A stretch of DNA of 22,979 nucleotides, from IMG/VR virus record IMGVR_UViG_3300044841_000065, positions 1 through 22,979 of that record; one strand, 5' to 3'. The notes under the pieces were generated by a model. It was given only the letters and a program-made list of their open reading frames with translations. It had not been told where the DNA came from and did no database searches. Made by a program: the position numbers and the translations under genes. This DNA is from a virus. The number at the start of each line of letters is the position of its first letter. The first letter of the stretch is position 1. This document shows, in pieces, positions 1 to 6,355 of this stretch.

Positions 1-422
1 AACTGCTGTGAAGCCAGCCCAGAAGCGTAGGTCGTTCCGGCTTTGACAGCAGCCCCTGAGAGCAAGCCTCCACGTGCTGCCGCCGATCGATTGATCGCAT
101 CCTGCCCCTGGCTCAGGTTGAATGAATAGTCAGGCGACTGGGTAAAGGACGAGAAATCCGCTTTCCCCGAGCCTTTGACGACATTCCCATTCGCATCCGT
201 CGTATCGAGCCCATAGAGTTTGGCAACTTGATCTAACGCAGAAGCGCCCGTCGTGCGCCATGGCGCCTGATCGGCACGCGTTTGCTGGTATTCGGCGCTC
301 TGGTTCGCAATGGAGGCGTTTGTAGCAGACTTGATGGCGCTTGCGGACTTGTTGGCCGAATAGACTGCGGCTCCCGCGCCTACGACGGCTGCGGCTCCAA
401 CGGCTACAGCAATACTGCTCAT
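1..422 (-). CDS. Probable phage DNA-injection / internal virion protein, N-terminal part (cut by window edge)
   Basis: An open frame starts with ATG at 422 and runs off the left edge after about 140 residues. The start overlaps the stop of the SET gene as ATGA. Residues 2-20 are an Ala/Gly/Val-rich hydrophobic stretch, followed by an Asn/Gln/Ala-rich helical region. Around residues 95-135 lies a pattern seen in podovirus ejection/injection proteins: SPDYSFNL, then QGQDAINRSAAARGG, then LLSGAAVKAGTTYASGLASQ. Established knowledge: such proteins leave the capsid with the DNA and follow the gp10-type stabiliser gene in P22-like phages, which fits this position. The family assignment rests on motif resemblance only, and the C-terminus is not available. 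Confidence 0.7.
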   Translation of the reverse strand, partial: MSSIAVAVGAAAVVGAGAAVYSANKSASAIKSATNASIANQSAEYQQTRADQAPWRTTGASALDQVAKLYGLDTTDANGNVVKGSGKADFSSFTQSPDYSFNLSQGQDAINRSAAARGGLLSGAAVKAGTTYASGLASQQ

Positions 423-1228
423 GCTTGCCTGCCCGCTTTGATAGCCTCGCGATAATCGACCGTAATTTCAGCCTCTTCGGGAATCGGCTCGAGAGCCACT
501 AAGTCAACGTCGCCATTGCCAACAGCGCGCATTTTCGCATTGGGTGTAAAAGCATGATTGGTATAACGTCCAGCCGGAGTTCGCTTTCCACCGATGCGCG
601 CGGGCGCGATGAGTTCGCCTGAATTTATCTTCGCCGTGGCGAATAGTCCATCACCTTCAATCAATGACGGGCCTACGCGCAGCGGCCATTCACGTTTGAA
701 CGGGATTTGATCTGCGAGGCTGTCGATCAGCGGTTTGAGTTTTGCCTCATCGATCCCGTGCTCTAACAGCATCATGCGGTAAGCGACTCGTGCGCCTAAC
801 TGTTTTAGCTCATCCACCGGCTCATAGATATCGGCCTCTAGCACTGCAATGTCGCGTTCGTCATGCGGATTCGGATGGATCGTTTGAGCCAACACATCCG
901 TCAGTGCGTATACAACCATCTGATAACCCGGCATTGAGAGTATCTGCGAAGGCGCTTGAAATGCCTCTCGATGTCCTTGCGGATGGACGAGAATCACAGA
1001 GCCCTCCAATAATTGGGAGACATGTCCATGTCGATGGACCGAGCCAATCAGTAATGTACCTGCAGGAATGCGAATTTCACGGATGTATAGATTCTGCTCG
1101 AAACGATGAGTCAGAGGACATCCCGTTTGCTCCATAGTCAGGAATTGATGCGTCAGATAGGCAAGCTTTTCCTTCCAACTCAGGCCCGACAGCCCGTCCA
1201 ACTCCGGGATTTCCATGTTTTGCTGCAT
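419..1228 (-). CDS. Cupin-like plus SET-domain protein (putative protein-lysine methyltransferase)
   Basis: This 269-residue protein has two parts. Residues about 35-130 look like a small beta-rich, cupin-like fold, with IPAGTLLIGSVHRHGH and then LLEGSVILV. Residues about 180-262 carry SET-domain signatures: GDGLFATAKINSGELIA, then NHAFTPN (the NHxxxPN motif), then EITVDYR (the ELTxDY motif). SET domains transfer methyl groups from S-adenosylmethionine to lysine. The gene lies between a fibre-like gene and the injection-protein gene, with an ATGA overlap to the latter, so the product may be virion-associated or act early on host proteins; that role is inference. The start is uncertain: ATG 1228 or in-frame ATG 1216, neither with a strong ribosome site. 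The target lysine and any activity are unknown. Confidence 0.75.
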   Translation of the reverse strand: MQQNMEIPELDGLSGLSWKEKLAYLTHQFLTMEQTGCPLTHRFEQNLYIREIRIPAGTLLIGSVHRHGHVSQLLEGSVILVHPQGHREAFQAPSQILSMPGYQMVVYALTDVLAQTIHPNPHDERDIAVLEADIYEPVDELKQLGARVAYRMMLLEHGIDEAKLKPLIDSLADQIPFKREWPLRVGPSLIEGDGLFATAKINSGELIAPARIGGKRTPAGRYTNHAFTPNAKMRAVGNGDVDLVALEPIPEEAEITVDYREAIKAGRQA

Positions 1229-1325
1229 ATTGCATCGCCGCCAGTTTCTGAAAGCAGAGCAATTCGCCCATCTGCTTGTTGAGTTTCTTCAGCTCGGCCA
1301 AAATCTCATTGTTCACTGTTTCCAT
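1077..1325 (-). CDS. Small coiled-coil ORF overlapping the SET gene
   Basis: An 82-residue frame begins with ATG at 1325, overlapping the end of the fibre-like gene by 13 bases and preceded by a purine-rich GTGAGAG. The first 35 residues form a convincing amphipathic helix (METVNNEILAELKKLNKQMG). The remaining residues are read out of frame through the start of the SET gene and look non-protein-like. Either this is a genuine small gene with a long overlap, or the SET gene starts further downstream. No family is recognised. Confidence 0.45.
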   Translation of the reverse strand: METVNNEILAELKKLNKQMGELLCFQKLAAMQYAAKHGNPGVGRAVGPELEGKACLSDASIPDYGANGMSSDSSFRAESIHP

Positions 1326-1990
1326 ACTCTCACTCGAAGAGTGCCTGAAGCGAGATCGACGGTCGCCGTGCTTTCATTCTGAAATCTCACCGCGACCGTA
1401 TTCGCTGCCGACACATACGCGCTCACCGTGATGCCCTGCAGGTCCAGCGAGAAGGACGCGAGCGCGAAGTCGCCCAGCGCAGCCCCGGAACATCCGAGTG
1501 TCGTCGTGACGCCCACTCCGTCAGCGAGTGATGGCGGATCGTAGGTTCCGGACGCATTGAGTACGTTCGCGAGCTGGACATATCGTGCGTCGCCTTCGGT
1601 CTGTGTCTGATAGACCGGGAACGGATCAGGCAGCGCTTGTAACGCGGCTATCGCAGCCGTGATGGATGTCGAGACATCAGAGCCCCGCGCCACAGTCACG
1701 GGGATATCCGTGTCGACGATGGCATCAAACTTCAATATGCCGGCCCGCCGCGCGAGAAATCGATCATCCACCGCAGCTGTGATCGCGCCCGGTGTCTGGG
1801 AAGTGGCCTGCGAATTACCGATGACGCTGGCTGCGGCTACGGTCTGAATCTTGGCGTAGGTGACCTGCGAGTCTTTTATCTCGGCCGTGCCCACTGAGTT
1901 CGGATCGGGCGAGACTGGCACATTGCGTGCCCACTGGTCCCACTCTTGTTGAGAGTTGGGCCAATGTTGAGAGTTTTTAAGTAGCGGCAT
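1313..1990 (-). CDS. Probable virion appendage / fibre-like protein
   Basis: This 225-residue protein has an N-terminal Trp/Gln-rich segment (SQQEWDQWARNVPVSPDPNS), a central Ala/Thr/Val-rich region typical of fibre shafts, and a C-terminal beta-sandwich-like block from about residue 150. The block is GALGDFALASFSLDLQGI-like, then VSAYVSAANTVAVRF, ending in LASGTLRVRVWK. I recognise that C-terminal pattern from phage appendage or capsid-surface proteins, but no precise family can be named. Its start overlaps the gp10-like gene by 14 bases, so it belongs to the tail-completion cluster. A receptor-binding or decoration role is inference. Confidence 0.6.
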   Translation of the reverse strand: MPLLKNSQHWPNSQQEWDQWARNVPVSPDPNSVGTAEIKDSQVTYAKIQTVAAASVIGNSQATSQTPGAITAAVDDRFLARRAGILKFDAIVDTDIPVTVARGSDVSTSITAAIAALQALPDPFPVYQTQTEGDARYVQLANVLNASGTYDPPSLADGVGVTTTLGCSGAALGDFALASFSLDLQGITVSAYVSAANTVAVRFQNESTATVDLASGTLRVRVWKQ

Positions 1991-3359
1991 TGTTGGTAAA
2001 TGCCTGGATCAAAGTTCTGCGTACGGCATCGGAACATGAATATCGATAGACCCGTCCCTGATTGCGCGAGGTTTGACCCAGTCGGCTGTAGAGCGCTGCC
2101 GCCTTGAAATCACCGCGTGCGCCCAGCGAACGCCACAACTCGTTGCTCCACGTCCGTCCGTCGTTATCGCTCCACTGCAGCATGACCTTCGGATCAGAGC
2201 CCTGGCCTGAATTCAAGCCCACGCCCTGCTCGAACACCAATTCCAAATACGCATGCTGCAAGGTCATCTGGTCTGCGGGATGCTGAATGGGAGGAGCCGT
2301 GACTGAGCTCACCAAGGGCTGATCCCACTCGGAAAATACGTTAGCATCGAGGATTCCCAGCCGGTTCGATTTCGAGTCCCCGACGATCGTTATGTTGTCG
2401 CCGCGCAGTACGAAGGCTGCGCGCCAATTATCCATCCCATAACTTTGGCGTTCATGCCACAACTGGGTCGAGGCATCGTACACAAACGTGTTTTCGATAT
2501 ACGTGAACGCCACCATGGTGTGGCCGTTCTCGATCCAACTATGAGTGATGCACTCCTGCTTTGCATACTTGGCAATCGCCTGCTCGATCGCCGTTGTGGA
2601 GATTCGGACGGGCGTGTAGCCATTGACCCGACGCAGCGTGCCATCGGAAGCAGCAAAGAACACCGAGTTGTCAGCCTTGACTGCCCCATACCGGGAAGTA
2701 ATACCGATCTCCAGATAGCCTGAAGCGGTTCGGGAGAGTGGAAAATCCGCAGCGCCGGAGTTGTACCAGACTTCCGCCGCGTCGCGCTTGAATAGGAAGA
2801 TCTCCCGATGATCTGTGATTCCCGTGATGATATCGCCGGCAGTCGATTCAGCACTCGCGAAATCAAGCGCATTCCACACCGTGGGGTCGAATGCGGTGTG
2901 GTTGATGTAGAACGTCCTATCTCCCGGTCCTCCGATGAAATAGCCATCGAGGTAGGTCATCCACTGATAGCCGGGGAAATCGCCTGCCACCAACGTCAGC
3001 GTGGTCCCATTCCAGACAGACGCTGTTCGGCCCGACACGACCATCAGGTTGCTGCCATCGGAGGCCATGAAAACGCGACCCAATCCTGGAATGGGGCCTA
3101 ACGCGGTGATGCGATCATTTTGGATGCTGTAGAGCGTGAATCCCGCTACTACGTAAATGACGCGATTGACCAGGAGACCGCCGCGCAAAGACCCGGTTCC
3201 TACTGTCAGATATGGCTTGATGCCAAAGGCACCCGGAACCGCGGCTGCCGTCTTGGCGGCCGGAGGCGCGGGCTCCAGATACGCATTGATCATCCGTTGA
3301 CACGACAATGGCAAACTCGTGTGCTGGTAGCTCTGAAGCCCGAATGGGACCTGCGGCAT
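1977..3359 (-). CDS. P22 gp10-like packaged-DNA stabilisation protein
   Basis: At 460 residues it is close to P22 gp10 (about 470). It starts MPQVPFGLQSY and contains the repeated beta-propeller-like segments characteristic of phage stabilisation proteins: GGLLVNRVIYVVAGFTLY, MASDGSNLMVVSGRTASVWN, YLDGYFIGGPGDRTFYI, DHREIFLFKRDAAEVWYN and SVFFAASDGTLRRVNGY. In P22, gp10 binds below gp4 in the neck and keeps packaged DNA inside the head. The upstream gp4-like gene ends in TGATG, sharing one base with this start, so the two are translationally coupled. Gene order matches P22. Confidence 0.88.
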   Translation of the reverse strand: MPQVPFGLQSYQHTSLPLSCQRMINAYLEPAPPAAKTAAAVPGAFGIKPYLTVGTGSLRGGLLVNRVIYVVAGFTLYSIQNDRITALGPIPGLGRVFMASDGSNLMVVSGRTASVWNGTTLTLVAGDFPGYQWMTYLDGYFIGGPGDRTFYINHTAFDPTVWNALDFASAESTAGDIITGITDHREIFLFKRDAAEVWYNSGAADFPLSRTASGYLEIGITSRYGAVKADNSVFFAASDGTLRRVNGYTPVRISTTAIEQAIAKYAKQECITHSWIENGHTMVAFTYIENTFVYDASTQLWHERQSYGMDNWRAAFVLRGDNITIVGDSKSNRLGILDANVFSEWDQPLVSSVTAPPIQHPADQMTLQHAYLELVFEQGVGLNSGQGSDPKVMLQWSDNDGRTWSNELWRSLGARGDFKAAALYSRLGQTSRNQGRVYRYSCSDAVRRTLIQAFTNNAAT

Positions 3360-3733
3360 CAGAAGTACTCGGCCCTGACGGGCCTGGAAACGCGCGTGGG
3401 TGCGAGAATCTTGCGCAACTGCCTCTCGGCCGGACTGGTTACCGGAAGCCCCAGGGCGCCCTCTCCTGCGATCTGGGAGCGCTTGGGTTCGCCCAACTGG
3501 AAGTCATCCACGAGTAAGGCGGCAACCATCGCCACGATGATGTTATCGATCAGTTCGTCGATGCCATCCTCGAAGTCAATTTGAGCGATATCGAGCGCGT
3601 CCAGTTGTTTTTGGAGGGATACACAGCGTTGTTCGATGAGGTTCGCGTCCTCCGGTGGAAGGCTGTTGCCCACCGGAAGTACTCCCAGTTTGCTGGCGAT
3701 TCTTTCCCTCATTTGCGGGAATGTCACTGACAT
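3359..3733 (-). CDS. P22 gp4-like head-completion / tail accessory factor
   Basis: This 124-residue, largely helical protein starts with ATG at 3733. It begins MSVTFPQMRERIASKLGVL and ends RQLRKILAPTRVSRPVRAEYF. The C-terminal RAEYF with the preceding basic helix is typical of the P22 gp4 tail-accessory family. Gp4 attaches under the portal and is the docking site for gp10, and the gp10-like gene follows directly with a one-base overlap. It is shorter than P22 gp4 (about 166 residues), apparently missing part of the C-terminal extension. Assignment rests on sequence pattern and synteny. Confidence 0.82.
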   Translation of the reverse strand: MSVTFPQMRERIASKLGVLPVGNSLPPEDANLIEQRCVSLQKQLDALDIAQIDFEDGIDELIDNIIVAMVAALLVDDFQLGEPKRSQIAGEGALGLPVTSPAERQLRKILAPTRVSRPVRAEYF

Positions 3734-3872
3734 GCTCGAACCGTCCTGAATTGATCAATCCCTTGGCGACCGAAGGCGGGACGTCCACTGTCCCACCCGC
3801 CCCCACAGCAATCGAGCCGTGATCGGGGAAATGACCCGACCACGGCAAATCGCCTGTCAGCCTCAATCTCAC
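3576..3872 (-). CDS. Small hypothetical protein with long overlap into the gp4-like gene
   Basis: A GTG at 3872 overlaps the stop of the preceding virion gene as GTGA, giving a 98-residue frame. Its first 46 residues (RLRLTGDLPWSGHFPDHGSI, then a Gly-rich turn, then DVPPSVAKGLINSGRFEHV) look like a genuine small folded protein and fill the space before gp4. The remaining residues run out of frame for about 158 bases inside the gp4-like gene and look like filler. A frameshift or an unrecognised earlier end is possible. The function is unknown; its place between capsid and neck genes suggests a head-completion accessory. Confidence 0.55.
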   Translation of the reverse strand: MRLRLTGDLPWSGHFPDHGSIAVGAGGTVDVPPSVAKGLINSGRFEHVSDIPANEGKNRQQTGSTSGGQQPSTGGREPHRTTLCIPPKTTGRARYRSN

Positions 3873-4285
3873 AAGTTGATGCAGTGAGCGAGAACCTGCA
3901 GAGTTCCTGCAGCCGCAGTCGCAGCCACCGCAGTCTGGTTCCACTGCAGTTTGGTCACCGCAGTCAGGGTTGTGGGTATGCAGGCATAGTACGTACTCGT
4001 ACCGGCCTTCTGATCCGCAATGGCCGTCACCAAGTCCGTAGCACCCAACGTCAGCTTGCCGACTGCAAGCGGTGTGCCGTTGGTATCCATGTCCGTGGAC
4101 GATACCGTGAATCCGATCACGGTCACGTTGGCTGGCAGATAGCCCAGTTCCACGATGTCACCCACATCATCGAGCGATGTAGTAGCCATCGCCACACTGA
4201 AGGGAATGACGACCAGCCCTGCGCTGTACGGCTTGGGAATCAGGTGAGCGGCCGAAGCCGCGACCGTTACCGTTGAAGCAGTCAT
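3869..4285 (-). CDS. Predicted small virion structural / capsid decoration protein
   Basis: This 138-residue Ala/Thr/Val-rich protein has alternating beta-strand character (TVTVAASAAHLIPKPYSAGL, then VVIPFSVAMATTSL, then VGDIVELGYLPANVTVIGF, ending GTLQVLAHCINL). It sits one base beyond the major capsid gene stop. It has a strong ribosome site, AGGAGACG, which lies inside the end of the capsid gene. Genes of this size and composition next to the coat gene usually encode decoration or minor head proteins; that is inference, and I do not recognise the family. Expression is expected to be coupled to the capsid gene. Confidence 0.65.
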   Translation of the reverse strand: MTASTVTVAASAAHLIPKPYSAGLVVIPFSVAMATTSLDDVGDIVELGYLPANVTVIGFTVSSTDMDTNGTPLAVGKLTLGATDLVTAIADQKAGTSTYYACIPTTLTAVTKLQWNQTAVAATAAAGTLQVLAHCINL

Positions 4286-4286
4286 G

Positions 4287-5414
4287 TTATGCGTCTCCTA
4301 CGCTGGCCGTGAATACAGTCACAACACCGTTGTCTTTCGGTGTCGTGGTATCGGCTGCGCCTGTGCCGAACTGGATTTTGCCAACGTCGTACATCTGTTG
4401 GATCGCGATGCCGTGCTTGGTCTGGTAGTCCTTTTCCTGCGTACGTGTGTTCCAGCGCTGAGCCAGTGCATAGCCCAGAGCTTGGGCACCACACAGGTAG
4501 TTCTCGCCCACATCGATCGATGATCCACCCAGTGCCAGCCAACGGTTGGATGACAGTTCAGGAATCTCCCGAACGATCACACCGTCCCAGATGATATCGC
4601 CGTCCGTGAACAGCGGATTGTCCTTGCCGCGCTCCATCGCATACTGACGTGACTGCACGATGTTCGTGTCCAGCTTCAGGTCGCGGAAGGAGTTGGAGTT
4701 GGCGAACATCACGTACCACTCCGAATCCCCATCCACCTTGATGGGCCGGATCTTCGGATTGGCGTTCTTGGCGATGCGCTTGGCGACCGACACCATGGAG
4801 GAGCTGAGCTTGTCCGCCGTGTTGTCCACCGTTGCCAGAGCCGTTGCGAACACGTTCGATGAGGCATTCGCGACCAATGCACCGAAAAGCACGCGATCCG
4901 TGTTGTCCGTCAGCCATGTGTTCAACGCGGTGGCGTTGGCTGTCTGGTAAGCGGATGTAATTCCTGCGGCCAATCCCGTATCCCGAGGGAACAGCGCATC
5001 CTTGGCGCCCAACGCCCGGATGAACCGGTCACGAGTGTGCTCCATGGACCAGCTCATCAGGACGGACTTCCCCGCATTGCGCAGGTTGATCGCGGTGACC
5101 TGCTCCTCAAACTCAGGCACGACCACACCGTGACGATAAAGGCTGATCATCAGCGACCACGATCGCTGGCTCAGATCCTCCTCGAAGCCTTCGAGGGTCT
5201 GATTGTTGGTCTTTCCGGCGCCGGCCAGTCGATTGACTAGCTCGAAGTAAACAGTGTCGCCGGGCTTCTTGGTCAGTGATTCCTTGACCTGGACGATTGA
5301 ATTCTCGTCCGTGCCCATGTAGCGGGCCATGCGGTTGCCGCGGATGTATTCCGTGAAGAAATTGTCGTCCCACTGTTTAACCCGTAGGTTACTGGGGACA
5401 ATCGTGTCAGCCAT
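4287..5414 (-). CDS. Major capsid protein, N4-gp56 / DUF4043-like
   Basis: This 375-residue protein starts with ATG at 5414 after a very good ribosome site (AGGAGATAATTC). Features typical of the DUF4043 (N4-gp56) capsid family include an N-terminal VKQWDDNFFTEYIRGNRMARY, the segment KKPGDTVYFELVNRLAGAG, ending in LEGFEEDL, and a late region with DGDIIWDGVIVREIPEL and VGENYLCGAQALGYALAQRW. It is the HK97-fold shell protein. It follows the scaffold gene by three bases, matching the standard scaffold-then-coat order. P22 itself has a different coat family, so the head module looks mosaic. Confidence 0.9.
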   Translation of the reverse strand: MADTIVPSNLRVKQWDDNFFTEYIRGNRMARYMGTDENSIVQVKESLTKKPGDTVYFELVNRLAGAGKTNNQTLEGFEEDLSQRSWSLMISLYRHGVVVPEFEEQVTAINLRNAGKSVLMSWSMEHTRDRFIRALGAKDALFPRDTGLAAGITSAYQTANATALNTWLTDNTDRVLFGALVANASSNVFATALATVDNTADKLSSSMVSVAKRIAKNANPKIRPIKVDGDSEWYVMFANSNSFRDLKLDTNIVQSRQYAMERGKDNPLFTDGDIIWDGVIVREIPELSSNRWLALGGSSIDVGENYLCGAQALGYALAQRWNTRTQEKDYQTKHGIAIQQMYDVGKIQFGTGAADTTTPKDNGVVTVFTASVGDA

Positions 5415-5417
5415 GAA

Positions 5418-6194
5418 TTATCTCCTGGAAGCGTTTCGTAAAATGGTGTTGAGCGGTGGCGGACCGGCGTAGACCTCGGTCGCCACAGCGGGGGATGAGT
5501 CGGAATTGAGCGAAGCGGGCACAGCGGGTATTTGCTTGCCGTACTTCGCCTCGAGTTCTGCGCGGACGCGGGCTTCGATGTCCTTTTCGAGCTTGGATTT
5601 GTAGGCGCCAAAATCGCCATTCACATCCTTCAGCTCTTTGATCCGCAGCCCTTCGCGATAGGCGAATTCAGCCGGGTTGCGCTCCTGCCTCATTCGTTGG
5701 AATAAGGACGGATCGTCATGCGCAGCCTCCAGAAACACGTCACGCACTTCCTCGAAATCCTTGTGCCTATCCCGAGCCAGCTCCTCCGTCACGTTGCAGC
5801 GCTCGACATACATGTCTTCGCGTAGCTGCACCTGTTGTTGGGAGAGCGCGCCCGGCAAGTCCTGCCAAGGATCAGTGGGTGTTTTCGGTGTCTGAAGCTC
5901 ACGCACACGCGCTTCTGCGGCCTGCCGCTTCTCGCGCTCGTCGCGCATCGCCTTCTTGTAGGCGGCTGCCTCAGCGTTCTCTGTTGGCGTGACCGGCTGT
6001 GTTACTACGGGCGCAACCACAGGGGCTGCAGGGGCCGTGACAACCGGATCAGGTGCTTTCGCGGGTTCTGCAGCAGTCACAACCGGAGTTGTCGCTGTTG
6101 CAGGGTCGGTCGGCGTCACCGATACAAATCGCCCGTTATCATCGCGCGAACGCGTGCCTATCAAGCCTTCCAGAGAAGGACTGTCGTCAGCCAT
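5418..6194 (-). CDS. Scaffolding protein
   Basis: This 258-residue protein starts with ATG at 6194, preceded by GAGGAA at good spacing. Residues about 25-72 are a Pro/Ala/Thr/Val-rich linker. Residues about 72-230 are highly charged and helical (AYKKAMRDEREKRQAAEARV, KSKLEKDIEARVRAELEAKY), and the C-terminus is short and basic (ILRNASRR). This layout, and its position directly upstream of the major capsid gene, is that of a capsid assembly scaffold. Such proteins bind the coat through a basic C-terminal helix and leave the procapsid on maturation. Sequence similarity alone would be weak; synteny makes the call. Confidence 0.8.
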   Translation of the reverse strand: MADDSPSLEGLIGTRSRDDNGRFVSVTPTDPATATTPVVTAAEPAKAPDPVVTAPAAPVVAPVVTQPVTPTENAEAAAYKKAMRDEREKRQAAEARVRELQTPKTPTDPWQDLPGALSQQQVQLREDMYVERCNVTEELARDRHKDFEEVRDVFLEAAHDDPSLFQRMRQERNPAEFAYREGLRIKELKDVNGDFGAYKSKLEKDIEARVRAELEAKYGKQIPAVPASLNSDSSPAVATEVYAGPPPLNTILRNASRR

Positions 6195-6251
6195 ACAAGA
6201 TTCCTCGTGTCGTCAGGATTTACGAAATCGCCCAAGATGCTGGCGGCGCAT

Positions 6252-6271
6252 TCACTGTTGACGGACAGTGA
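6252..6271. repeat. Perfect 7-bp inverted repeat in the leader of the scaffold gene
   Basis: TCACTGT and ACAGTGA flank a 6-base spacer. It lies in the 160-base gap between the terminator after the nucleoside-hydrolase-like gene and the scaffold start. No T-run follows on either strand, so it is not an obvious terminator. It may be an RNA hairpin or a protein-binding site; function is not shown. Confidence 0.6.
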
Positions 6272-6307
6272 CAACCGAGAGCGCCCGTTAGCCCCGGCGG
6301 CGGGCAT

Positions 6308-6333
6308 AAAAAAAACCGGCACGAGGCCGGTTT
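6308..6333 (-). terminator. Rho-independent terminator downstream of the nucleoside-hydrolase/LamG gene
   Basis: On the minus strand the arms AAACCGGC and GCCGGTTT form a perfect 8-bp stem with the loop CTCGT, followed by an uninterrupted run of eight T. It lies about 20 bases after the stop at 6356 and before the scaffold gene, so it should stop or reduce transcription between the portal pair and the scaffold/capsid genes unless antitermination is active. The pentaloop is the same as in the terminator at 17228-17250. Confidence 0.88.
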
Positions 6334-6355
6334 CAGAAAAATATGTGTCTGTAAC

